A stretch of 64,000 nt of DNA from Xylogone sp. PMI_703 (lineage: Eukaryota; Ascomycota; Leotiomycetes). Where the stretch lies: positions 5,456,001 to 5,520,000 of the forward strand of contig JAJTUQ010000005.1 in NCBI GenBank assembly GCA_021399445.1, given 5' to 3'. How positions within the stretch are numbered: the stretch's first letter is position 1; every line of letters begins with the position of its first letter. Positions 11,951 to 23,773 of this stretch are shown here, one piece after another. Both the position numbers and the translations under genes were made by a program. The notes under the pieces are model-generated. The model saw only the letters and a program-made list of their open reading frames with translations. It was not told the DNA's origin and did not search any database.

Positions 11951-13244
11951 GTTGAGGCGACGAGATTATATTGCTTGGGGAGAATGAAGAAGGGGTGAGA
12001 CCGCGGACACAGATATGCTCGCTCTCAAGGTTGGGCTCTCAAGTCTCAGAGTTTGGTCGGGGATTATGGATATTTGAGTGCGGAAGCACGTAACCCTTCG
12101 ATAGCACAGGAACAAAGCACTGGTTCTACGGAGATACTGGAATAGGCTATGGCTCATGCACTTTACGAATGGAAAGAGGCAGGGGCAGCAGGCAATGTAC
12201 CTGCTATAGATCTGACGTCCCTGGGGAGTGAGCCCAGAAGAACACCATGCGAGTCCGCCGGGCCGTCTTCATGAATCATTGTAAGCACTAGATTTGCTTA
12301 GAAGCTCTTATTGAACCTATTCCAATTACACAATAGACCAGCCCTTCTAATTGTAGAGCCTGCACTACACATAATAGTTTCAATTGGCCAGATTACTCCC
12401 CCGGCTCACCTTAAGTATTCCTATAGAACTTGAATCCCTATACACAGATAGCGCTCTATCAGTACACCGAAAGCGCAGTCTCCCCGGAAAACTTCATGTA
12501 GCTATAGCTTAGGAATCTAGGTTAAGACACGTAAAGAAAACCTCTTCCGCCTAGACTTTATCAACATATCAAATAAGCTTGATTACAGACACAAGTCAGC
12601 CTTTTCTGACCACGTGCAGCTAAAGCATTCCATTAATGGCAACGCAAATTTTGAAAAGTGGGTAATTTAATACTATCAGTTCAAATGAGCACGGAATTAA
12701 GATCTAGTGATCAAATCTTTTACTAAATTACCTACTCATTGGTTCTATAAGATCATACTAGATATAGATTTGCCAATTTGTGCTTAGGAATCTATCACCA
12801 GCGTTATCCAAATCGGCTCTGGAAAACCTGAGATTTCTCACTAGCAAAACGCTAAGAGTCAACATCGACTAATGAGTGAGGGTTATCAAAACGAGTGCAT
12901 CGATAGTGTGCAAAGACTTTATAGGCTTACAGCATTCATTGGAATGTATGAGATATATCTCTGAGATCCACACAACTAGATCTGTGCAATCAGAATGGTA
13001 GAATCAAAATAGCTCGGTAAAATAATCCAAGAAGGGAAGAGAGTGAAGGATATTAGATTGGAGAGATGGTTTCCTTGACGGTAAGCTCAGCTTACACTCT
13101 TGGCACGGTCGTGCGAAATTGGAAATATACCCTTGAGGGAGCTCCTGCTAAGTGAGTTATAAAGGTAGACAGAGACAAGCACGATGGAAAAGGAAAATTG
13201 AAAAAGGACCAGGAATACTGTTAGGGTCCTTCCATACCGTCGCT
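11951..13244. other. Intergenic region upstream of M35-like and chitinase genes
   Basis: About 1.3 kb between divergent genes, so it should hold both promoters. An in-frame extension upstream of the chitinase ATG (from 13152) is ignored because it precedes the signal peptide and has a basic, untypical composition. No other gene seen. Confidence 0.4.
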
Positions 13245-16200
13245 ATGGCTAGGTTTGTCTGGGCCATAACAGTGCTGTCTAGTCTGTTTTCTTCCACGCT
13301 TGCCGCTCAGTTCTTCTCACAACTGCAACACTGTCCTGATAACTGTCTTGCTCTTGGAACCAATCCGGGCAACTGGACAATTATTCACGATGCACAAAAA
13401 TTAAGCTACTGTAATCAAACAGTTCTATTTGACCTATCGCTCCATAATACCCTCGATGACCCCAAAACTCATACGACCATCCGTGCTTGCACTGTTCCCG
13501 ATAGTCCCAGCGCTGGCATCTCCTCTGCTCTCGATGAAGCAACATGCGCCTCTTCTAATGCAACCAGCGTGCCATTACAAGTCGGATGGTCTGGCAAGAG
13601 CAGGGCCGTTGACCAAGGCCATCCAGGCACAGCTAAAGGCTCAACCCCAGTGTGGGGCCACCGTGTTACTCAGCCAGACAGGCGGATTGGTGCTAGGTCT
13701 CTATGCTGGTGCTAGCATCGATAGCACCCGCAGCGTCAGCGGCCTTGTCGCTCAGCTCAAGGCTCAGTCTAAAGCTAGTGGAGGTCTGGGGGCTACGACA
13801 CTCGTCCAAGCGTGCGGTAAGGGCCGGGATGGCAGTGACACGATCGGGCTGTTGGCTAGCACAGAGGGCAACTTATCTTCAGTACAGAAGTTACTTCAAA
13901 CGTGGAGCACGGCTGCTTGCGTCGATGGACTGGATGGCCACAACGCCGTAACCAATGCCACTATCTTCACGCGGGCACCGGCTACAGTCCAAGATATCCA
14001 AGAAATCCAAGAACAAGCTTCCGCCAAGCCCAAAGCTCAAGGCCGTACAAGACTCGTTGCCCGAGGCGATTGTACAACAGTGCAGGTCTCTTCCGGCGAC
14101 AGCTGTAGTTCGCTTGCCACGAAGTGTGGCATCTCGCCCCAGGACTTCACAACGTTCAACCCCAACCCCAGCCTCTGCTCGACGCTGGCGGTGGGACAAT
14201 TTGTCTGCTGCTCTGCCGGGTCATTGCCCGATCTGTCACCCAAGCAGAACCCTGACGGATCGTGTGCGCAGTACGCTGTGCAGCCAAATGATTTCTGCTC
14301 TGCAATTGCGAGTGCTCACACTATCTCTGTGGATGACATCGAACGGTTCAATGCCCACACATGGGGATGGCAGGGCTGTGGCAATGTCCAGCTGGGCCAG
14401 ATCATCTGTCTCAGCACTGGTAAGAAACATCCCTTGTCATTTCTTCTCGTTACTGCATCTATGCATCGTACTCTCTAGACACTGAAAAACTGACATGAAC
14501 CCGTCCGGCCGGGTCTCAGGCACACCCCCATTCCCCGCGCCAGTGTCCAACGCCATCTGCGGCCCGCAGGTTCCCGGCACGCAGCCACCCGCCGATTTCT
14601 CCACACTTGCCGATCTGAACCCTTGCCCCTTGAACGCATGTGTAAGTACAAGTATCATCATTGCTTTATTGCTTTCTTCATATCCCTCAATACCCTCTTC
14701 CAACTCCCGGAAGCCAGCCCGAAATAGGGATTTGCTGACCATGGATTTCCGAGTTTATATAGTGCGACATCTTTGGGCAATGCGGCATTACACCAGACTT
14801 CTGCACTGTCTCCCCGTCCGTGACTGGTGCTCCTGGCACGTCTGCCCCTGGCACCGCAGGGTGTATCTCCAATTGTGGAACAGATATTGTCAATAACGGC
14901 CAGGGTCCATCTAGCTTCCTCAAGATTGGATACTGGGAATCCTTTAACCTAGATCGGCCTTGTTTGCAGATGCCCGTGTCGGCTATTCCCAGCGGGTATA
15001 CGCATATCCATTATGCCTTCGCTGAAATCACGCCCGATTTCAAGGTCGATGTCTCAGCAGATCAAGACGCGTTTGACCAATTTGCTGCCGCAACTGGCTT
15101 TAAGCGTATCCTCTCTTTTGGCGGCTGGTCTTTCTCAACTGATGTGGATTCCCCTATTTTTCGCGCAGGAGTTACGGCAGCCAATCGCCTCGCATTTGCG
15201 CAGAGTGTGGTAGATGTGATTAATCAATTCAATTTAGACGGAGTGGACTTCGATTGGGAATACCCAGGGGTACGTCCTTGACATGATCACTTCTGTATCT
15301 TTCCCTTTCTCAGTCAGCTCCTCATCAGTTTATTAGCCTACTCTTACTGAAAGAAACGTGTAGGCACCTGACATTCCTGGTATAACACCTGGATCCCCTG
15401 AGGATGGCGCCAACTACCTCGCATTTTTGACAACGCTCCGGGGCATACTGCCTTCCGGCAAGACGTTGTCCTTGGCAGCGCCAGCATCTTACTGGTAAGT
15501 TGCCGGCTAGGCTGGTTTATCCGGCCGATTCTGTTCTCTTATGGTGGAGCCGCTGCTGATTCACCACTTAACACCCAGGTACCTTCGAGGATTTCCCATT
15601 GCAGATATGGCTCCAGTGCTGGATTACATCGTTTACGAAACCTACGATCTTCATGGACAGTGGAATTATGCTAATGCTTTCTCGAATCCGGGATGTCCTG
15701 ATGGTAATTGCCTTCGTTCGCAGTAAGTAAAGATAGCTCATGTATTTTTTTGCAGATGACGAATCTGGGACCAATACTGACGAACTACAGCATTAATTTG
15801 ACCGAGACCAATTATGCTCTCGCTATGATCACAAAAGCGGGTGTTCCATCGTCGAAGATAGCTGTAGGAGTGACAAGTTACGGGAGGTCCTTTGGTATTC
15901 TTAATCCAGGCTGTACAGGCCCAACTTGTCTCTTTGGTGGTCCTGACTCGACGGCCGTTCCTGGAGCTTGCACCCAAACGGCAGGCTATCTCGCTGATGC
16001 TGAGATAGACACTCTTCTCAGCCAAGGTGCTACTCAATCGCGTGACGATGCGAGCGACTCTGACATTGTAATTTTCGAAAACATTTGGGTCGCTTATATG
16101 ACCCCTTTTACGAAACAAAGCCGTATTTCCACCTACAGAAGTCAAAACTTTGCCGGGTCAGTAGACTGGGCAATTGATCTGGAGAGTGGAAATGTAAATT

Positions 16201-17318
16201 CAAATGGTACCGGCGGTGCTGGCGGGCCTGATACGGACAATCATACGCCCGCAAATGTGCCCATTGTCTCCCTTACCTGCACCAGCCTTGCTCCGTCAGC
16301 AACTTTCACCTTGACTTCCGCCTGCGCAACTGAGATTGCAGGCTTGCCTAAGTTAACTAACCATAACTCACCACCAGGACCGGCCGACTGTGACGAGACG
16401 TGCAGTTTGCTGCGAGAGATTACAGGAACATGCTGTGGTACTAGTGGAAGTATCCTCAATCCCGTGGTGATCATCCCCGGGGTCGACTTGCCACTGCCAC
16501 TGAGTCTACCAGCTGGACTGAGCCCGTCCAGTCCAGTCACAATCCCAGGCTTTACACTCCAGCCTTTTGAGGCCGCGCCATTCCCTATCCATCTCCCTCA
16601 AGGTTTCAACCCATCAGAACCTCTTACCATCCCTGGTGGTACCTATCCTCCAGGGGTTCCTACAACTCAGCCTATCATCCTGCCTCAAGGCTACCTGCCG
16701 AGTTTCTCCATACTAGCGAGTAGCACTACATTTCCGGCATATTCTCCTCTTCCGTCCGAAGTTGTGATTCCTGCAGGATTTGTACCTCCAGGCTCGGACC
16801 CCTTCTTTACACCATCGGTGCAGGTTAACCCTGGCACTCCCTTACCCGCCGCTGTCACTATTCCCGCGGGATTCGCACCAGTTCTGGGGCCTTTTACCGT
16901 TCCACCAGTGACTTTCCCAGCAAACCAGCCGCTGCCACCGAATGTGGTGATTCCTCCCGGGACAGATGTCGACAGTCCTCTTAATATCCCTCAGAGCGCG
17001 CCTCTTCCCTCCGACGCTGTACCACCTGAAGATCCCAGGGAGCAGGAGGGAGATGCCCCATCAGAAGAACCCATTGTCGATTCACTCGTCATAGATCCTT
17101 TGCCAGTATTCGCACCACCACCACCACCACCACCCCCTCCTCCTCCTCCTCCTCCTCCCCCACCGCCGCCACCGCCTCCACCTCCGTCTCCAGACTGGAG
17201 TAAGATATGTGGCTTCACACCTAGCTGCGACGATAACTGTGGCGCTACGATACTTCTCTGTCCCATATTCTGTTGTGCCGAATGCAGCCCACAGCAAACC
17301 GTGGGCATTGCTTGTTAG
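13245..17318 (+). CDS. LysM / chitin-binding / GH18 chitinase (subgroup C-like), one frameshift
   Basis: Large secreted class V chitinase of the killer-toxin-alpha-like type, expected to hydrolyse chitin at the cell surface or outside the cell. Exons: 13245-14419, 14520-14641, 14763-15269, 15364-15494, 15579-15722, 15791-17318, about 1,201 aa in all. Order: signal peptide (MARFVWAITVLSSLF), an N-terminal domain with NPGNWT and YCNQT motifs, two LysM domains, a hevein-type chitin-binding domain (CPLNACCDIFGQCG, rebuilt across intron 2), then GH18 with the catalytic DGVDFDWEYPG. A long proline-rich tail follows with repeated VTIPxGF-type units, 24 consecutive prolines and a Cys-rich end. One extra base in the AA at 13596-13597 shifts the frame between the N-terminal domain and the LysM region; removing it makes the total divisible by three. 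This is either a sequencing error or an inactivating indel. Confidence 0.9.
17115..17186 (+). repeat. Polyproline codon tract (24 Pro)
   Basis: Seventy-two bases of CCA, CCC, CCT and CCG codons encode 24 prolines in a row near the C-terminus of the chitinase. Blocks of CCA, then CCT, then CCG suggest slippage expansion. The tract separates the proline-rich repeat region from the final Cys-rich module. Confidence 0.95.
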
Positions 17319-18497
17319 CCATAGAGTATGATTAAGAAAGTTACTGATGCAATGGTCTTTCAGGGATGAGCAGCATTGGTATTCATGCCATCATGTTACT
17401 AGATAGAATCAATATAACACTGAAATTGATATGTTTGATGTGATACTAGCAAGCTTTTGTTTAAAAGTCTCTTGATTATTCTTCAAGGATTGAATTCATG
17501 AATGCTGCGTTCCCTCCTATATTAATTGTTGCAATAGGATGCCTTCTTATGTAAATATTTCACTCTAGATTCCTTACCAAGTATGTAAAGCATGATTGAG
17601 AATTGAGATGGAGGAAAGAAGAACACAGATCCTTCTTGCGTTCCAGATATGAAAAGTGTACAAAATTTCCAGCAACTCAAACTCAACTCTTTCAGTCAAC
17701 TCAAGTTCAACTTAACAGTAGTTGCATACAGCGCTATTCCTATTTGGACTTAGCTTATTTTAGTCGAAATAATCAGCCAATAAAATTCCGAGTTTGCAGC
17801 TTTACTACATCTTGCTATATTAGGACTAGCTCATTTATAATCACTTCAATATTTCTAATATTGATATATTTATGCACAAATTATGCTAGTTTTATGAAAT
17901 AATTATGCCTACCAGTGTTAAATTGATAACTCAGCTCAAACTCAAGCGCTTTTTGACACACTCGAACTCAACCCAGCGATTATAACAGTACTGATACGGC
18001 GAAATAATACCATAGAGCTGGGGAAATTATTAGGCTATGGCTAGCTTGGCTAGCTAGGCTGCCAGCCACTTCGAAAACCATACCGCAAGTGGAAAAGATT
18101 ACGACGTCGCGTTCAAGTCACTACACCGGACCAGTGGTCCAGCCCCAGCAATGGGCTATACATGAAAATATTTCCAATCTAGCTCTCATAAGTTTACATT
18201 TCGCTGGGATTTAACCCGAAGCGTGGATATGTAGAAACGGCGTCTTGGATCTTTTTGATTTGTTAATGTGGTGGCTACTTGATATGAGGTTCTTCAAATC
18301 ATAAATTGGTCTCAATATGATCTCTATATTCATTTGCAACTTCAAGTAAAAACTAATTCCCGGAGTGCTCATGTACACTTTGGTCTTTATTCATTATTCT
18401 ATAGTTGCACGTTTTGGCAGAAGGGGACATGCTGGCCCTTTGTCCGCGTGCCAAGGTTATCGCGTATCAATCTTTTTACAGGTTTGTGCATTACGCA
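17319..18497. other. Convergent intergenic region
   Basis: About 1.2 kb between the 3' ends of the chitinase and GH1 genes. It is AT-rich. An open frame at 17603-17902 has no recognisable domain. Nothing else can be supported. Confidence 0.35.
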
Positions 18498-20053
18498 TTA
18501 TCGAGCTGCCCTACGTTGCTTGAAAGTATTTTGAAGATAAAATGCCGAGCTCTTTGGTGTTCGTTTCAATGTGTCATAGTCAACGTGTACGATACCGAAA
18601 CGGGGACCATAGCCAGCGGACCACTCTACAAAATTGGCGTTAGCTTGAAAAATTGAGGGTCAAAGGGGCTCTTGGATTTACCAAAATTGTCCATCAAGCT
18701 CCACACATAATAACCCTCAACTCGAACGCCATCCTCATAGATGGCACGGGATATAGCGTCTAGATAGAGCCCAAAATACCTTATACGGAACCGGTCATCT
18801 ATTGCCTGCTCTAATGCCATCTTACTTTCTCCGGGGCAAACACATCCGTTCTCTGTGATAATAATCGGCAGGTGGTAGCGATTCCAGACCCAGTTCATCA
18901 GCTTCCGAAACTGTGTCGGTGCCACTTGAAGCCATGATACTCCCGAAATAGGGCCCATCTCTACATTTTGGCTATTGATAAGCAACACTTCCACATTTCC
19001 TGTCCAGTCATCTTCACCTGGGGGATCTGGTAAAGCGCGGGCATATTTCGATGAGTAGTGATTCATTCCATAGAAAGCATTGACAGGTGCAAACTGACGG
19101 AGGAGTTCCATCTCATTGACTGTGAACTCAGGCAGGCGCGAGCCTAATTGAGCGCGCATTGAGGCGGGATAGTCATTTCCTAGGAAGATCGGATCTCCGA
19201 ACCATCCAATATAGAATTCCATTCTCCGCTGTGCGGCTGCTACATCAGCTTCGCTGGCTACATCGTATGGTTCGTAGAAAAAGCCGTTCAGCGCGATCGA
19301 GATGGACCCTTTTTGCGAGGGCTGAAAATCTTCCGCATACGTTTTAATTGCAGTGGTGTGTGACAATATTATGGTATGCCCAACACGCCATGGCTCAATC
19401 TTGGAATTGCCACCAGTTGATGTGCTACGGCCAGGCGCAAGTATACCACTGTGGTGGCCGAAGATGGAAATAATATAGGGTTCGTTGAATGTAATCCACT
19501 TCTTGACGCGATCACCAAATCTGGTGAAACAGAGTCGAGCATAATATTCAAAATCAGCATTGAATTCAGCCGTATTTAGAAACCCATGATAACGATCATA
19601 GAGGCCTTGGGGCATATCCCAGTGAAAGAGTGTGACGATGGGTTCGATCTTGCATGCTAACAGATGGTTAATAAGACTATTGTAAAATGCAATCCCCTTT
19701 TCATTCACTGGATCATCGCGACCTCCAAGGGGTATTATTCGTGACCAAGCAATTGAAAAGCGATATACATCTAAGTCCAGAGATGCCATTAGCTTCACGT
19801 CTTCTGGCATACGATTGTAGTGATCACAGCTGACATCGGCATTTTCACCGTTGGTACGCGAGGGTGCGAGATGAGTAAAAGTGTCCCAGATTGATTTGCC
19901 CTTGCCATCCTGGGATGCAGCACCTTCGATTTGATACGCCGCTGTGGCTACACCCCAAACGAAATCAGAAGGAAGTGGAAGCTCCTGAACTGGCAGGTTA
20001 TATATCGCTGAAAAGCTGTCATCATAGATGACATCCTCCTCAGTTTTGAACAT
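18498..20053 (-). CDS. GH1 beta-glucosidase, intracellular
   Basis: Family 1 retaining beta-glucosidase of about 499 aa; removes terminal beta-D-glucose from aryl glucosides or oligosaccharides. Exon 1 runs 20053-18682 and exon 2 18625-18498 across a 56-bp GTAAAT...TTGTAG intron. Splicing restores the family's C-terminal motif, turning LMDNF into LMDNFEWSAGYGPRFG. Without splicing the frame ends early. Catalytic residues are visible: TFNEPY with acid/base Glu about 191 and ITENG with nucleophile Glu about 401. FVWGVATAAYQIEG at residues 31-44 is the N-terminal GH1 signature. There is no signal peptide, so it should act in the cytosol. It is divergent from the GH78 gene with 457 bp between start codons, which suggests shared control and a role in finishing deglycosylation after rhamnose removal. 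Confidence 0.95.
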
Positions 20054-20510
20054 GGTGAATCAAACTGGAAAAAATTGTCTTAATGATTGAAAATTTATTG
20101 CTTCTCGAAATATAGCACTGAAGAGAATCCAAACACAAAGGGTAAAGAGTTGGTTAAGAAGAGAGCTCTAAGTATTAGTCTTATAAGAGAACCAAATATC
20201 ATGTGATCTCGATGATAGATGCATGGCGTACTCTATTGCTCTATGATGACTTCTCCCAATACGCCCAGTGTAATCGTGCTGGTCGAACCGGCTTCCTATC
20301 TGATTCGGTCCATTACCACTATTATCGATAACGGATACATTACACCGAGAAGTAAGTGGAGATAGAGCTTCTCGCGTTAACTAATGCCGAGTGAGTGAAT
20401 ACCTCACTCAACAGTGCTATTGAGCGTGCTAGCAAGCCACCTTTATTATTAGTCAATTGGCCCGGCATTGTCGCCTTCTAGAAAATAGTCGAGCCTCTCC
20501 AAGAAGAACC
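20054..20510. promoter_or_regulatory. Divergent promoter of GH1 and GH78 genes
   Basis: The 457 bp between the two start codons must hold both promoters. Visible elements: a CCAAT box at 20256-20260 and another on the minus strand at 20456-20460; a palindrome TTATCGATAA at 20322-20331 carrying overlapping GATA cores; and an inverted pair GAGTGAG (20389-20395) / CTCACTC (20403-20409) that could be an operator. Which regulator binds is not shown by sequence; the Zn2Cys6 gene at 23.8 kb is the obvious candidate. Confidence 0.5.
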
Positions 20511-23265
20511 ATGGCATCCGTTATTGATGTTCGATTCGAACATTACCGGCACCAGAATACTCTTGGAGTACAGGAAAGCAAGCCACGGCTGTCATGGAGG
20601 TTCCAAGATGCTCCCAATGACTTCCAGCAGGAGGGCTATGAGATAGAACTGTCAGAAAAAGCCCCTAATTCGCAACTTACGCTCCTTTCTATTACCAAAT
20701 TCACATCACCATTGTCTACTCTCGTGCAATGGCCATATCCCAATCCTCTCAGGTCGCGTCAGAAAATCTCGGTACGTGTACGGGTATGGGATGAGAAAGG
20801 GCATTTCACCCCATGGAGTGAACCTGCTGGCTTGGAAACCGGCCTTCTTAGCCGCGCCGACTGGCATTGTGAGCGTATTGCTGCACCTTGGGGGCTCAAC
20901 AACGCCGGGCCAGGGCCTGAGCAACTGTATCGGAAGGATTTCTTGCTCATTGCGGAGGTGTCCCAAGCCCGATTATATATAACCGCTCAGGGGGTATACG
21001 AAGCAGAGTTAAACGGCCAACGAGTCGGTGGTCATTTCTTAGCTCCAGGGTGGACCACCTATGATGGGCGGATTCAGTACCAGACTTACGACGTTACTTC
21101 CATGCTGTTAGAACGTGGAAACTGTCTTGGGGTACGCGTCGCTGAGGGCTGGTTCTCTGGACGTATAGGCTTTGAAGGTGGCCATCGTAACATTTGGGGT
21201 CCTTGCACTGCTTTAATATCTCAGCTTGAGATCACTTATACAACCGGGCATACCGATATCATTGCTTCCGATGGATCTTGGATCGTGGCGAAAGGGCCTA
21301 TTCAACTTGCTGAAATATATGACGGAGAGAAATATGACGCAACAAAGGAAATTACAAACTGGTCGTCTCCGTCAACTGAAGTGATTAATACCGAGTTTGA
21401 TTGGGAACCAGTCCTCCTCCTTTCTCCATTGCCTTACTCAACTGAACTGACCGCTGGCTTCAGTGAACCTGTCAAACGTATAGAAGTTGTCAGGCCAATC
21501 CAAAAAGTTCTGACTCCTTCGGGCAAGATCGTTATCGATTTTGGCCAGATCCTAGTAGGCTATGTTAGGCTAAAGAACATCAAGGGTACTCGAGGCCACA
21601 AAATAACAGTATCGCATGCCGAAGTGCTGGAAAATGGTGAGCTTGGGACCAGACCGCTTCGTATATGCAAAGCGGAAGATGAGTATACTCTGAGTGGAAA
21701 TATCCATGGAGAGCAATACGAACCGAGGTTTACCTTTCACGGATTTCGCTACGCACAAGTTGATGGATGGAGTTCGGAGGCGGATTTGGAAGCCTCGATT
21801 GAAGCTGTAGTTTGCTACACTGATATGAAGAGTGCTGGCTCATTTTCATGCTCTGATCCACTTCTCAACAAACTTTATCAAAATATCTGCTGGGGAATGA
21901 GAGGGAACTTTCTTTCGGTGCCCACTGACTGCCCTCAACGTGACGAGCGACTGGGCTGGTCTGGCGATCTAGCTCTATTTGTGCCAACTGCAACTTTGCT
22001 GTATGACTGTTTTGGTATGCTGAAGAACTGGCTTATCGATGTTGAATATGATCAGAATGTTCTTGGCGGCGTCCCAGCGATGGTCACCCCCAACGCCACG
22101 TTGCCAGACCCCGTAAGGTGCAGGAGGGTTCCATGTGCAATCTGGCATGATGTTACCGTCCTGGCCCCATGGGAGCTTTATCAGGAGACAGGCGACGAAA
22201 GCATTCTTGCTCAACAGTATAACAGTATGATAACTTGGATGAGAATCTTGCCAAGGTCAGGTACCGGGCACCTGTGGGATCCATCCATATTTCAGCTTGG
22301 TGTAAGTAGCACCACCTATTGAAATCATTTTATTTTTGTCTGTTAACGCTTAAATCTAGGATTGGCTTGATCCAGCTGCTCCCCCCAACGCTCCTTGGAA
22401 GGGAGCTACCGATTCAAAGATGGTCGCCAACGCTTTCCTTATCCACAGTTTGGATTTGATGGCTCAGATCGCAGCTATTTTGGGCAAACATGCTGACCAG
22501 GCTAATTTTGACAATGAATCACAAGCTGCGCGGAAGGAGTTCCAAGATGAATATGTCAGTCCGAATGGGCGTGTCGTATCGGACTCTCAAACAGCTTATG
22601 CTCTTGCGATCTGCTTTGACCTACTCACACCGGACCAAATGCACCGAGCAGGAATCCGACTGGTAGAGCTAGTGAGAAAGAACGAATTTAAAATTGGCAC
22701 TGGGTTTGCCGGCACACCGTTTTTGTGCGAAGCACTCGCCCTTACAGGGCACATTCAAGTTGCTTATTCTATGCTCCTAGAACAGAAATGCCCATCTTGG
22801 CTTTACCCTGTAACTATGGGTGCAACAACAGTTTGGGAGAGATGGGATAGCATGTTGCCCGATGGGTCCATTAATCCTGGCGAGATGACATCATTTAACC
22901 ACTATGCTTTTGGTTCTATTGCCAAGTTCCTACATGAGAGAATTGCTGGTCTGCAGCGTCTTGATCCCGGCTGGAAGAGCTGTCGCATTGCGCCCTCAAT
23001 AGGAGCTGAGTTTACTAGGGCCTCTGCTTCTCATATCACGCGTTATGGCCTGGTATCATGCTCATGGGAAACTATTGTAATAGGGGATAGGATGAACACA
23101 ATCAAGTTGAAAGTCTCCGTACCGCACGACATAAGATGTGAGGTTGTTCTTCCCAGTGGCAGCAACGTGGAGAGGAAAACGGTAGGTCCAGGAGACTGGT
23201 TCTTTGAAGCAACATTCAACAGAAAGTACAATTGGCCTGTGGAGCCTCTGAAAGCAAAGTCGTAG
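20511..23265 (+). CDS. GH78 alpha-L-rhamnosidase, intracellular
   Basis: Inverting alpha-L-rhamnosidase of about 898 aa; removes terminal rhamnose from plant rhamnosides such as flavonoid glycosides, saponins or pectic side chains. Exon 1 (20511-22301) and exon 2 (22360-23265) are joined over a 58-bp GTAAGT...CTAG intron (FQLG to DWLDP). The start is the ATG in good context (ACCATGG); the in-frame extension upstream adds nothing family-like. Seen: N-terminal beta-sandwich with PRLSWRF near residue 25, LYRKDF and LYITAQGVYEAELNG in the next domain, and the (alpha/alpha)6 barrel with CPQRDERLGWSGD about residue 475, which holds the catalytic acid region. TMGATTVWERWDS and the closing C-terminal beta-domain are present. 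No signal peptide is seen, unlike many secreted fungal GH78 enzymes, so import of the substrate is implied. Confidence 0.95.
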
Positions 23266-23773
23266 GTTACATGAGGCGTCTATCTTATTAAGATAGCGGC
23301 TCAAAATACTTGACTCAAGGAAGCTTTTTACTATCTTAGCAATCCAAAAAAAAAAATAAGATATGTGCGTTTTGCAGAAGTCTCATATCTAAATCAATAG
23401 AGTAAAAATAAGATGTATTGAACTGAAGAACTAAATGGATAGCAGCTAAGCGCTGATACACAATAATTAAAATGCTTTGACTCTTAAATGGCTGCGCAAA
23501 TCCGTTGTGGCTGGCTGAGTTCTGCTTAAGATTTGCGACTGACCACCCATATCCATATTACAAAGAGGTTATGGGCCATCAATAGTGCTCTGGACTACTA
23601 GTAAATTAAAGCTAGCTGAGTTTGTTCTCTACTAAAGGCCAAATTATATCTACTACAATCATTAGGAGACTCATCTCCACATACGTAAAAACATCCCAGG
23701 TTTCTACCAGTTCGATCCAATGCTCCAGTGTCGAAGTATTGAGGCTTGTGAGAGGAACATTACTTTGTTTCCC
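23266..23773. other. Convergent intergenic region
   Basis: About 500 bp between the 3' ends of the GH78 gene and the Zn2Cys6 regulator gene. It contains an uninterrupted A run at about 23346-23356 followed by AATAAG, a possible polyadenylation region for GH78. No gene seen. Confidence 0.35.

Noticed and set aside
16991..17308. Minus-strand glycine-run open frames opposite the chitinase tail
   Set aside because: They are the complement of the polyproline codons and carry no signal or domain.
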